The notes beneath the pieces are model-generated. The model saw nothing but the letters and a program-made list of their open reading frames with translations. It did no database searches and was not told the origin of the DNA. A stretch of DNA of 20,457 bases from Trileptium ribeirensis (taxonomy: Eukaryota; Nematoda; Enoplea; Enoplida; Thoracostomopsidae): the NCBI GenBank assembly GCA_030248225.1, contig JASANE010003899.1, positions 1 through 20,457 of the forward strand. The letters are read 5' to 3'. Position 1 is the first letter of the stretch. Every line of letters begins with the position of its first letter. The position numbers and the translations under genes are program-made. This document shows, piece by piece, positions 1 through 11,113 of the stretch.

Positions 1-270
1 TATAGGGGGTTGCTACAGGGAGAATGCCATTTCTTTCGGTGTACAAGTCGGGATAGGTTTCTTTTTAATAATTTATGATTTTTTATGAATTTTTAAGAAA
101 ACGCAACACAGAATTGTGGAAAAATATCAAATTCTGCTCAACACAAAATATTCTAAGTTTATCCGAGATGATAAATCTATTGTGGCGAAAAATTTTCAAA
201 GTTGCACATCAAAAACTGTTTTAAGCGTTATTTGTTATACAATCAAGCGGTTTATTGATATATGAACAAC
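1..270. other. Unassigned AT-rich flank
   Basis: No coding exon, RNA gene or repeat is recognisable here. The stretch is AT-rich and ends at the TAA target duplication of the first MITE. Confidence 0.4.
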
Positions 271-703
271 TAATGCGGCGTTTACGTTATAAAGGACCCA
301 CCATGTGAAAGTTTTGTCCCCCTGGGTGTCTCTTACGCCATCAATTATATGGTGTCTTGGACCCCATAGTGGTTACGGTGGTATTTTAAGATGCTATACA
401 TAGGTAGTGTACTCTCGATAATGGCCTGGTGTAGACTACAACATAGAATTTTTAATAATATATGGTGTTAGCTACACCATGCTGTTATTTATGCACTTTG
501 TGCAATGTGTATAGGTATGGTCTCCTTGACACCGTGAGTAAAAAACAATAGGCAGATATTTGCACTCTAGTTAAGTTGGTGGTGTCTCATACACCATCTG
601 TTTTTATATAGTGTAGGCATGTATACGAGTGGATAGTATGATATCGACTATCGGGGGTCAAAACTTTTACATGGGGGTCCTTTATAACAGAAACGCCGCC
701 TAA
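271..703. mobile_element. MITE copy A, PIF/Harbinger-like, intact
   Basis: The element proper is 274-700 (427 bp), flanked by TAA at 271-273 and 701-703. The left end begins TGCGGCGTTTACGTTATAAA. The right end, read in reverse complement, gives GGCGGCGTTTCTGTTATAAA, and the similarity continues for about 45 bp through the GGACCC and CATGTGAAAGTTTTG segments. A 3-bp TWA target duplication with terminal inverted repeats and no ORF fits a non-autonomous PIF/Harbinger element; the superfamily assignment is inference from the duplication. The interior holds several short dyads built from ATGGTGT and ACACCAT, such as a perfect-armed one at 462-480 and near copies at 349-367 and 580-596. Confidence 0.85.
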
Positions 704-1476
704 TTAATTCAGTTCACCATCTAGACTAGACTGAAGCAAATTAGAAGTTAATAGTAGAAAACGAGAAAAAGCAGTTAAACTTTCACAAATTCCTAATTTC
801 CTTCATCAAATGACTCTACGAAACACCGATCATGTATAATGAAAAAATTTATATACTTTTTAAAATTAAAATTAAAAACTATGAACGCTAAAGCTAACGA
901 TCGTAAAATGCTGGAAGTCCGGAAAATCCACATCGAACAGCTTTCGGATGAGATATGCAGATATCGAGTTGATTTGATTCCTGCGAATCTCGAGCGTTCA
1001 CCGCGGCAAATAATATTGCATAGCAAATAGCGAACAGCGAGAGCAACATTCGTTGGAACCCGCCGCACGAATTGGGTACTACACCCAAATTTAGCCTTTC
1101 ATAGTAAGAAATCATGATTGTACCTCGCTTGGATCTATTTATCGTTTAAGTCGATTTCGTGGTTTTAAAATTGGTTTCTAGACTTGAATTATAATACCAT
1201 TTCGTATAAATAAATTTGTTAAGTAAATTTCATTCTATAGTAAAAAATGATAATATTAATATGTTATGAATCCCTAAAAATTGCTTGATTCAGTTAAAGA
1301 AGTTCAAAGCGCGTTCACACTCGTCACCTTGGTGTTTGGTTAGCGTAATGAAGGAACTTCTCCAAGATATGCCCACAAGGATGATCAAAATTAACGTTCT
1401 TTTGTGTGTCAAATCGGGTATCTTTTAGTAGTTGCCGCATTATCGTTTCCAAAACTTAAATTAGTATAGCTTACAT
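704..1476. other. Unassigned spacer between MITE A and satellite
   Basis: Short overlapping ORFs occur on both strands around 793-1115 (up to 91 codons). None shows a recognisable domain, splice context or residue composition that looks protein-like. I see no gene here. Confidence 0.4.
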
Positions 1477-4400
1477 TTGTAATATTTAGGCATGGAAATC
1501 GGGTACTAAACAGCTATACGGATACCCGGGACCCGATCCGACTAAACTAGCCGTGTACATGAGTAACTACTCGGGATTTGCAATATTTAGGCATGGGAAT
1601 CGGGTAGTAAATAGCTATCCGGATACCCGGGACCCGATCCGACTAAACTAGCCGTGTACATGAGTAACTACTCGGGATTTGCAATATTTAGGCATGGGAA
1701 TCGGGTAGTAAATAGCTATCCGGATACCCGGGACCCGATCCGACTAAACTAGCCGTGTACATGAGTAACTACTCGGGATTTGCAATATTTAGGCATGGGA
1801 ATCGGGTAGTAAATAGCTATCCGGATACCCAGGACCCGATCCGACTAAACTAGCCGTGTACATGAGTAACTACTCGGGATTTGTAATATTTAGGCATGGG
1901 AATCGGGTAGTAAATAGCTATCCGGATACCCGGGACCCGATCCGACTAAACTAGCAGTGTACTTGAGTAACTACTCGGGATTTGTAATATTTAGGCATGG
2001 GAATCGGGTAGTAAATAGCTATCCGGATACCCGGGACCCGATCCGACTAAATTAGCAGTGTACATGAGTAACTACTCGGGATTTGTAATATTTAGGCATG
2101 GAAATCGGGTAGTAAATAGCTATCCGGATACCCGGGACCCGATCCGACTAAACTAGCAGTGTACATGAGTAACTACTCGGGATTTGTAATATTTAGGCAT
2201 GGGAATCGGGTAGTAAATAGCTATCCGGATACCCGGGACCCGATCCGACTAAACTAGCCGTGTACATGAGTAACTACTCGGGATTTGCAATATTTAGGCA
2301 TGGGAATCGGGTAGTAAATAGCTATCCGGATACCCGGGACCCGATCCGACTAAACTAGCAGTGTACATGAGTAACTACTCGGGATTTGTAATATTTAGGC
2401 ATGGGAATCGGGTAGTAAATAGCTATCCGGATACCCTGGACCCGATCCGACTAAACTAGCCGTGTACATGAGTAACTACTCGGGATTTGTAATATTTAGG
2501 CATGGGAATCGGGTAGTAAATAGCTATCCGGATACCCGGGACCCGATCCGACTAAACTAGCAGTGTACATGAGTAACTACTCGGGATTTGTAATATTTAG
2601 GCATGGGAATCGGGTAGTAAATAGCTATCCGGATACCCGGGACCCGATCCGACTAAACTAGCCGTGTACATGAGTAACTACTTGGGATTTATAATATTTA
2701 GGCATGGGAATCGGGTAGTAAATAGCTATCCGGATACCCGGGACCCGATCCGACTAAACTAGCCGTGTACATGAGTAACTACTCGGGATTTGTAATATTT
2801 AGGCATGGGAATCGGGTAGTAAATAGCTATCCGGATACCCGGGACCTGATCCGACTAAACTAGCATTGTACATGAATAACTACTCGGGATTTGTAATATT
2901 TAGGCATGGAAATCGGGTAGTAAATAGCTATCCGGATACCCGGGACCCGATCCGACTAAACTAGCAGTGTACATGAGTAACTACTCGGGATTTGTAATAT
3001 TTAGGCATGGGAATCGGGTAGTAAATAGCTATCCGGATACCCGGGACCCGATCCGACTAAACTAGCCGTGTACATGAGTAACTACTCGGGATTTGCAATA
3101 TTTAGGCATGGGAATCGGGTAGTAAATAGCTATCCGGATACCCGGGACCCGATCCGACTAAACTAGCAGTGTACATGAGTAACTACTCGGGATTTGTAAT
3201 ATTTAGGCATGGGAATCGGGTAGTAAATAGCTATCCGGATACCCTGGACCCGATCCGACTAAACTAGCCGTGTACATGAGTAACTACTTGGGATTTGTAA
3301 TATTTAGCCCTCTGCACTGGGAATCGGGTAGTAAATAGCTATCCGGATACCCGGGACCCGATCCGACTAAACTAGCAGTGTACATGAGTAACTACTTATT
3401 AATTGCAGAGAGAAAACTACGAACCGAACCAGATTAACTGCGTGTACGTGGTGGGCTCTTTGGGATTTATAATATTTAGGCATGGGAATCGGGTAGTAAA
3501 TAGCTATCCGGATACCCGGGACCCGATCCGACTAAACTAGCCGTGTACATGTGAGTAACTACTGGGACTTGATATATTTAGGCATGGGAATGGGTTCTCC
3601 CCTTTCTGTCGAATACTACTCCGATTGTAATATTCAGGCATGGATCGTAGTAAATACCCTCTCTCGGATACCCGGGACCCGATCCGACTAAACTAGCCTT
3701 GTACATGAGTAACTACTCGGGATTTGTAATATTTAGGCATGTGGAATCGTGTAGTAAATACCTATCCGGATACCGGGACCCGATCCGACTAAACTAGCAG
3801 TGTACATGAGTAACTACTCGGGATTTGTAATATTTAGGCATGGGAATCGGGTAGTAAATAGCTATCCGGATACCCGGGACCCGATCCGACTAAACTAGCA
3901 GTGTACATGAGTAACTACTCGGGATTTGTAATATTTAGGCATGGGAATCGGGTAGTAAATAGCTATCCGGATACCCGGGACCCGATCCGACTAAACTAGC
4001 CGTGTACATGAGTAACTACTCGGGATTTGTAATATTTAGGCATGGGAATCGGGTAGTAAATAGCTATCCGGATACCCGGGACCCGATCCGACTAAACTAG
4101 CAGTGTACATGAGTAACAGAAAAGAAGACCCACAGAACTACTCGGGATTTGTAATATTTAGGCATGGGAATCGGGTAGTAAATAGCTATCCGGATACCCG
4201 GGACCCGATCCCCCCCGACTAAACTAGCCGTGTACATGAGTAACTACTTGGGATTACTATAATATTAGCATAATTAAATATATATAACTTAGCGTTTAGG
4301 CACTGGGATTGAATATTTACGGGTAGTAAATAGCTATCCGGATACCCGGGACCCGATCCGACTAAACTAGCCGTGTACATGAGTAACTACTCGGGATTTG

Positions 4401-4794
4401 TAATATTTAGGCATGGGAATCGGGTAGTAAATAGCTATCCGGATACCCGGGACCTGATCCGACTAAACTAGCCGTGTACATGAGTAACTACGATAATAGG
4501 GGGCCAAAAACAGATCGGGTAGTAAATAGCTATCCGGATACCCGGGACCTGATCCGACTAAACTAGCATTGTACATGAATAACTACTCCGGATTTGTAAT
4601 ATTTAGGCATGGGAATCGTGTAGTAAATACCTATCCGGATACCCGAGACCCGATTCGACTAAACTAGCCGTGTACATGAGTAACTACTCGGGATTTGTAA
4701 CATTTAGGCATGGGAATCGGGTAGTAAATAGCTATCCGGATACCCGGGACCCGATTCGACTAAACTAGCCGTGTACATGAGTACCTACTCGGGT
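1477..4794. repeat. 101-bp satellite tandem array, about 33 units
   Basis: The unit core AATATTTAGG recurs at 1481, 1582, 1683, 1784 and onward at exact 101-bp steps to about 3299. After that the spacing is disturbed. Most units differ at only a few positions: GCC/GCA before GTGTAC, TTTGC/TTTGT, CCCGGG/CCCTGG. The unit contains nested dyads: ATCGGGT with ACCCGAT, CGGAT with ATCCG, the palindromes TATCCGGATA and CCCGGG, and GAGTA with TACTC. It is more GC-rich than its flanks. No reading frame stays open across units, so it is non-coding satellite DNA. Whether it is centromeric, subtelomeric or interstitial cannot be told from the window. Confidence 0.97.
3299..4560. repeat. Disrupted distal part of the satellite
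   Basis: Units here are interrupted by non-unit sequence: CCCTCTGCAC near 3307, about 70 bp at 3404-3470, a degenerate stretch at 3560-3670, AGAAAAGAAGACCCACAG near 4117, a run of seven C near 4210, about 70 bp at 4250-4320, and AATAGGGGGCCAAAAACAG near 4495. Between interruptions the units return to near-consensus. Either the array edge is decaying or the assembly is faulty here. Confidence 0.75.
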
Positions 4795-7389
4795 ACCTGG
4801 GTAGCCGACACTAACTTTGGTAGTTCTTGTAATCCGCAGCATCTGCTCATATGTACGTGTAATCTACGTTCAGATTAGGTTCCCAAATTTTAGACAAGGA
4901 CTGTAGGTTGGAATTGTATTCTCCGTCTACTGGGCAATATTGGTGCTGACATTTGCGTTGTGTCCAAGTAAAACAGGGTGAGAAACCGTCCAAAGTTAAA
5001 TGCATTGCATAGACTAAGCTATGTGCCTATACGATTACAATACAAGTTCGGAAGTGGAATAGGTAAAGGTGCGACCCTAAAAATAATATAATATTATTTG
5101 ATGTTAATTTAAAATCTGCAAACATTAGGTTCGACCTCTTTTGTTCGTGACCTCAAAGATGGACACATGCATGTTCTTCCGAGTTGTAGGCAAAGGGAAA
5201 CCGTTGCCTAGAAATCATTAACAGATTGCGACAGATACTACCACAAGAGAGATACACCGTAAGAAATTCCAAATTAAAAACCAATCTTATGCTAAACACA
5301 GCTCATGCTGTTTCTTGGCAACTGCGTTACTGCATTATTGTACATTTTTATTACAGCAACGACTACAAACGAATGGGCGGATATCCCTGTTTTTCGCAGA
5401 ATTAGATTGGAATTTAGGCCAGCTCGAACATGAATATCGTCCAGTTCACGATTTGTAGTTGAGAAAATCGAGTCTTCCTGTTATTTTTACTTTTACTGTT
5501 TATGGTAATATGATATTTGAAGCCCTCTGCCGTTAGTATCATATACTGTTGAAAGAAATTATGGCCAATAAAATTTTGAAGAAATATTATCCTTAACATT
5601 AAAGAAATTTTTGAATTTTTGGAAATTATTTCTATATAGGAAGTTATTCTTTTACTATGAAAGGAAAAATCAATGGGATGTATTTTATAAAGGAAAGCAC
5701 TGATGCCAAAGTAAAGTTTAGATGCTCCCCCAACCACCCTCTTTTGACACCATACAGAAAACTTTGTTAGCTAACAAAACTCGGATTTCAATAGCCGTAT
5801 CCAATTTCCACATTTTTCTGTTCCATAAAGCCATTAGCGAATGCAATTCGGCCCCTATACTTTAACACCAATGTGTTGGCGAACATTTTCAAATTATAAT
5901 GTATGGAATACGAAACAGACTAATTGTTTGTTCTTTAACGCAAAAATGAATTTCGTGTTCAGTGAACAACTGAATGGCAATCGCTTTTGTTAAAAGAGGA
6001 TGGTAAGGGGCGCAGCTTAAGTTTACTCATGCATGAATATTCAGTACTAATTTCCTAGTTACTCAGTACAACGCTTGTGCTAAAACGATCCAGGTGCACT
6101 CCGCCTGTGGGGCCAAAGTATGTTCAACATCACACCAAATGTACATTAATTCATGCAGGAAAGTATTAAAGGTAAGGATTACATCTGCCTAGACAGTAGT
6201 CTTTGCACAAACTAATCCAAACAGTACAATTAATACTGAAAAAAACTATTTAAGAATCACAGCGATTACGTTACGTTTATCGTATATAATATCTACTATA
6301 TATCAATCATGGGTTAGGGTTACCAATATACATCCCACTTCTATGAGCTGTAGAAAACAGGTTCTATCTAGCTTTTAGTTTAAAGCGCGATAAATTTTGG
6401 AAATCTGCCGAGACTCATTTTTCCAGTTTACCCTAATTTTTGTCTACTTTTCTCGATTTTTGCCAGTTTTAGATAAGCCACAAAGTTTGGGCCAATCTTT
6501 GGCCGACCCTAGGGTGGCTACAACTTAAAACGGAACTATAGGTCATCATTTGATCCTGCACAGAGATTTAAGATATTTTTACCGCATCTACACCGGAAAA
6601 CGCTACAAAACACGTCAAGTCGACATAGTGAAATAATATCTATCGGAAATTTGCCTTAGCAACACTACTTCTACCTTTGCTAAACGATGATCGCAAAGTA
6701 TCTTTTTCATTTAAAAAAGCGATAGAAAGAAAATTTAAAACTTGTCAAAAGATATTACTAAAAGACAAGATATTTTGATGCGACAATATCAACAACAAAC
6801 AATAATAGTAGTCGAAAAATACTGCGCAAAATTACCAACAGTTTTACTTTTTTACAGTTGCAAAACATAGCCTTAATGTCGAAGAAACTTAAAAAAAACA
6901 GTTTAATGGCAGCAATCACAACAGTAGTAAGTGCAATTTTTGGTTATAGAGTCGAATTGACGTATACAAATGTCCCAAATGTGCTAAGGTTAATTGTCCC
7001 TAGCTCTATTTGGAATTTTCACTCAAATCACGGGTTCGTTCATACAGCCATATTTTTTCTTATAGCTTCTGCGGGACGTCGCCATTAGGTGAATTTTGGG
7101 TGAAATTTTATAAATATTCAGCAATTTAATTCAAATTTTATATTTAATTCTTAGTATTAGCAAGAAGCGGTATTTTTGTTACAAATATGTTGATCGCGTA
7201 TGTATCTAGATTTGCAATAATTGGTAGTAGTTGGCTTACCGTGGTCATAAACGGATTTTTCACCGTTGCATCAATGTTCCAATGCTTCGCAACTGCCGCA
7301 TAAAATTACAATTGCAAAGCCGCAACACGCGATTTGTATGGTGGAACAGCACAGTGAATGTGCATTATCAATGCCGCGATAACGCACTG
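4795..7389. other. Long intergenic stretch, no gene recognised
   Basis: Several short ORFs exist, including a 107-codon one at 5414-5737 (minus) and a 76-codon one at 6858-7088 (plus). They are rich in F, I, K, N and S, as expected of AT-rich non-coding DNA, and match no family I know. A segment at about 6385-6480 has loose inverted similarity to 9940-10050. Confidence 0.4.
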
Positions 7390-7719
7390 CATTGTATTGC
7401 ACTGACAAATGCGGATGCATTTTATGTTACATCGCAAAAACGTTGAGCAAAAAATAGGCTCATTTTGAACCAGATGGAGCCTCGCTCGATTGAAGCCAGA
7501 TTTTTGAGAATGACCCAAATTTGCTCGTTCTAAGCAAATTTGGCTCAATGATTGCATTGTATTGCACTGACAAATGCGGATGCATTTTATGGTACACTGC
7601 AAAAACGTTGAGCAAAAAATTGGCTCATTTTGAGCCACATGGAGCCTCGCTGGATTAAAGCCAGATGGTTGAGAATGACCCAAATTTGCCCGTTCTAAGC
7701 AAATTTGGCTCAATGATTG
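7390..7719. repeat. Two-copy 165-bp tandem duplication
   Basis: ATTGTATTGCACTGACAAAT at 7391 recurs at 7556, and CAATGATTG at 7546-7554 recurs at 7711-7719, giving two adjacent 165-bp copies (7390-7554 and 7555-7719) with scattered substitutions. Each copy carries GAGCAAAAAA, TGGCTCATTTTGA and CAAATTTGGCTCA segments, so TGGCTC and its complement GAGCCA are repeated within it. Because 165 is a multiple of three, a frame stays open across both copies on the minus strand (7306-7713). That is a by-product of the duplication and no protein family is recognisable. Confidence 0.92.
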
Positions 7720-8083
7720 TTAGAGTGTGACACCACTGGGACGCATGACTTAAGCTCTATATATATGCTTGTGTGAACACATTTTGCGATCACAGTCTGC
7801 GACTTGAAGCAAAATTGTTGACACAGTGAGCAGGGTATATTATGACAATAAAATCTACGTTTATAAATAAAATCTGTGGTTATAGTGCAGAAACAAATGG
7901 TTCATATTCCACTTCTATCGACATTTTCTGATACTATAAACTATCATTTTAGATTCAAAGCGATGTTAGTATAGGCTAGCGATCTGAACTGGCCTATAGC
8001 AGGAAAAACACCAGAAAATCAGTAAATAACCGAAATTAATTTTCTGGAGCCTTGATCACTCTAAATATCATATCCGTTCGAAA
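7720..8083. other. Unassigned spacer
   Basis: AT-rich sequence with no coding, RNA or repeat signal that I can support. Confidence 0.35.
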
Positions 8084-8347
8084 TCACGTACAGGTATCAC
8101 CATCGATGTGTACTAAATGTATCGTACAAACAAATACTGTGCCTAAATATAGATGTAAAGCTTCGTCTCCAATGATTGTTCCTCTATCTGTTTCTGCTGA
8201 AGGACCAACAGCTTGAACGATATTTATCGTTTGTGCGCTGGCACCCGGCATATTTACTTGAGTAAACATATCACCAAAATGAATAGCATTGCCTAAATTG
8301 ATTTGACTAAAATTGATTAAGGCCACGGATTTTTTAATGTGTTCATG
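8084..8347 (-). pseudogene. Exon-like ORF of unknown function, RHIM-like motif
   Basis: On the minus strand an open frame runs from a candidate acceptor (CACATTTAG, exon from 8347) to TGA at 8084-8086, 87 codons. There is no in-frame ATG near its 5' end, so as a gene it needs upstream exons at higher coordinates; these are not visible, and a MITE lies only about 40 bp away. Unlike the other short ORFs here its composition looks protein-like (G, A, V, T, D and H well represented). It contains QINLGNAIHFGDM followed by polar residues. A doubled hydrophobic-x-hydrophobic-G pattern of this kind is typical of RHIM and cryptic-RHIM amyloid motifs of immune signalling proteins, but the resemblance is short and I cannot test it. 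A CTGTACGTGA donor-like site sits at its 3' end. It could be a real exon, a dead fragment or chance. Confidence 0.3.
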
Positions 8348-8387
8348 CTAAATGTGAAACAGAATGCATTAAAACATATGTTGAAAC

Positions 8388-8938
8388 TTATGCGGCGTTT
8401 ACGTTATAAAGGACCCAGCATGTGAAACTTTTGATCGCTAGCCTTTCTTATACATCGTTGTGATTTCGATGATCTATTAAGATAGCATATAACAGCTAAC
8501 TAGTGTAGCGACCGCAGTGTTATTATGCAGTCTATGGTGTGTCCTTTGTTGTTGTATGGTGTCCGGTGGCTATATCATGATATTATTTGAATTATTCTGT
8601 CGTGCTCATTTTATAAATTCTGTTCCAGACACAGCAACAATTTTGGATTTGTAACAGTTGACACAATGGATGATATGAAAGTTGTCAGGATTCATTTTTT
8701 GTTGCGTAAGTCAAATTATCACTAAAATGTGCTTTGTGTTTGGTGCCAAAGCATCCGTCAGCAAAAGGCAACAGGCAGTCTTGGACGCCGTTGTTAGTCC
8801 ATGGTATTTTATACACCATCTATTTCATTATATAACGTACGTTCTGACTATATACCACTGGCTAGTATGGAGTGATAGACTATTGACAGACAAAACTTCC
8901 ACATTCATTTGTGTTCTTTATAACAAAAGCATCGCTTA
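8388..8938. mobile_element. MITE copy B, diverged, TTA target duplication
   Basis: The left end at 8391 (TGCGGCGTTTACGTTATAAA) is the same terminus as copy A. The right end is decayed but recognisable as ACAAAACTTCCACATTC followed by TTCTTTATAACAAAAGC and ATCGC, ending at 8935. It is flanked by TTA at 8388-8390 and 8936-8938. The element proper is 545 bp, longer than copies A and C, with interior GGTGT and ACACCAT remnants (for example 8803-8820). An 85-codon ORF at 8682-8939 lies within it and shows no known domain. Confidence 0.7.
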
Positions 8939-11050
8939 GATGTAAAGTTAGTGCATTTCTCAAAACCGGTTTCGTGTTCATCAAAAATGTGCCGTTCGCC
9001 GTTCATTTGAGATAAGTCGCGTACTGAACCTAAATGCCAAACCATGGACAATTCCATCTCTTGGCTTTCAAACTATAACCGTTAGCTTCATCAATTTCGC
9101 AGGACTGTTAGTAAGTTCTGAGATTTAAAAAACTTATTTCGATTACAACGCCGCTGCATTGTAACTACGATCGGTCTCTTTACTTGTATCGTCTTCATTG
9201 ACAACAAGTAATGTGCTAATCTAGACAGAAACTATTGTCTAATACAGCAAAACAGGTTGCTTATCAGTTGAAAAATGCAGATTTGCTAAATATTGGTATT
9301 ATTAGCATGTTTATACGGCTTATTTTATGACTTCTGTATTTATATCAGTGTCAAATATTTTTAAAGATTCCCAGTGAATCGTATTCATCCATTTATCGAA
9401 GTTTGTGTCTTCACGTAAATGCTACATTGATGTTGCTTATAGACCATTCCCTATAATCTCACCAAAACACTCTATGATGACAAAGTTTTTAGCTTTATCA
9501 AATCTAAGACTTCATAGCGTCCCGAAGCGTCGTCATCAAAAGCTTTCTTTGTAATGTTTAGCACATATAAATTCTTACATTTATAAAAATCTCACACACT
9601 AGTTTTATACAATGTACTAATCGCATTAGAAAAGTCTATTTAGTGTCGGTCGAAAACTAGATTTACGACATTTAAAATTAAAGCTATTAGATAATCCCCA
9701 CATTCTTTAGAAAATAAAAATATTCACTCGTGGATCACAATGTGTCAAAAATTCGAAAACAAACAGTAGGTTTTTTAGGATAAACGCATATTACCCATAA
9801 GTGTGGTGGGAGGGTAGGTGTTCCATAAGGGCACCTAAGAGTTGCATCAGCTTGCCCCTGAGCCATCCCAAGCATACCCCGCGCCGGAAAATTTAGCCTA
9901 TCTTAGGATAAAACGAGGAAAATGTGATGAAAAACATCAAAAATTGGGAATCATTTTTGCTAAAACTAGGAAGAATTGGCAAAAATTAGTCAAAAATTTA
10001 GAAAATTTTGGGAAATTATGAGTTTTAGAAATCTCGGCATACATTCTACCCCATTGTCCTACTCCTTTCTTACGTCGTGATAATCTAGGTCTTTGAGCCG
10101 AGGACTTTGATCACTTATAATTTTACCATGGGGATAATTTTTGAATTTGCCAAATTCTTCACACAATTTGCATCTTTAGTGCAAATAATATAAGTATCCT
10201 TAAAACTTGCAATCGTGAGTCCCGTAGTTTAGAGTTTCTATGTTTATAAGCTAAATCACCCTGAAATGACTTTATTCGAGACTGATAAATGTGGCAAAAC
10301 TTTCCTAATTAAATGAAGAAATCTGAAAAGATTCACATAACACCAGCTACAACTTTACAACGTTTGGCTTTTCGATCTTCTGGGTATAGTCGACGGTAGT
10401 TTGCACACTCCAAGGGACATACTTAAAATATTCTAAAGGAAGTTCATTATATGATGCAGACGTTCGTGTATGTTTTATACAGGAAACGTTAAAATGGAAT
10501 GCGTTATTGGTTTTGGTTCTAAGTAATGTCTCTGCTCCCCAAATTTCCGCGAAGTTTCCAGAATTTCAAGAATTTTCACTATTAGACACCCGCGCAGCGC
10601 CCTATTTTCTGTATCATATACATACATGCGAATAGAAGTTACCCTATCAGGCATCGGAGCCACACTTGGCAGTGCCAAGCGTTGACATCTCGACTGGACC
10701 ACTGGTCGAGAAACCGACGCTGGACACATAGGTAGCGAAGCGTTTTACACCCGTGCGCTGAAGGCGCTGCACCTTGCCTTCCAGTGACGAAGCCGGCGCA
10801 CCACCCCACCCAGCCGGCCGGCTGAAATTCTTCTGAGACCTAGGACCTCGTGCATTTCTGATTATCCCGTAAAAGCCCTTCCGTTTATTTTCATCACGCC
10901 TAAAAGCAGATCCACTACTTTACTAGTATCTCTTCATCATAACACCGGTTTCGTTGAGTTTTAGTCGTGCATGACAAGGTGGGGTGCGGATATCTTAGAG
11001 GGGTGATTTGGGTTCGGAGGAAGAGTTTCCACCTTCCGACCTTTTGGGAT
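8939..11050. other. Intergenic stretch, no gene recognised
   Basis: No exon, RNA gene or complete transposon is identifiable. From about 10640 the sequence becomes GC-richer and holds small dyads: CTTGGCAGTGCCAAG (10667-10681), CTCGAC with GTCGAG flanking GGACCACT near 10688-10709, and CAGCCGGCCGGCTG near 10811-10824. An 84-codon minus ORF at 10475-10729 overlaps two of these and has no recognisable domain. Confidence 0.4.
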
Positions 11051-11051
11051 A

Positions 11052-11113
11052 GTAACCCTATAAAGCACTGACACCTGCGGCGTTCGGTGCTTTATAGGGT
11101 TACCATATGTTTC
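11052..11113. repeat. Perfect 17-bp inverted repeat hairpin
   Basis: GTAACCCTATAAAGCAC at 11052-11068 is matched exactly by its complement GTGCTTTATAGGGTTAC at 11097-11113 across a 28-nt loop. It sits in the GC-richer island about 0.8 kb upstream of the TMEM144-like start. It may be the termini of a tiny foldback element or a structured transcript. No target duplication is obvious. Confidence 0.85.

Noticed and set aside
1477..4794. CRISPR array
   Set aside because: Units are contiguous 101-bp repeats without unique spacers, in an animal-type genome.
1477..4794. CENP-B box in the satellite
   Set aside because: No sequence close to the CENP-B box consensus is present in the unit.
5414..5737. 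107-codon minus ORF
   Set aside because: Composition is that of AT-rich non-coding DNA (I, F, K, N, S). No domain and no splice context.
7306..7713. 135-codon minus ORF with duplicated Cys-rich segment
   Set aside because: It stays open because the 165-bp duplication preserves frame. No family similarity, and the same DNA is partly open on the plus strand.
8682..8939. 85-codon plus ORF
   Set aside because: It lies within diverged MITE copy B and runs into its right terminus.
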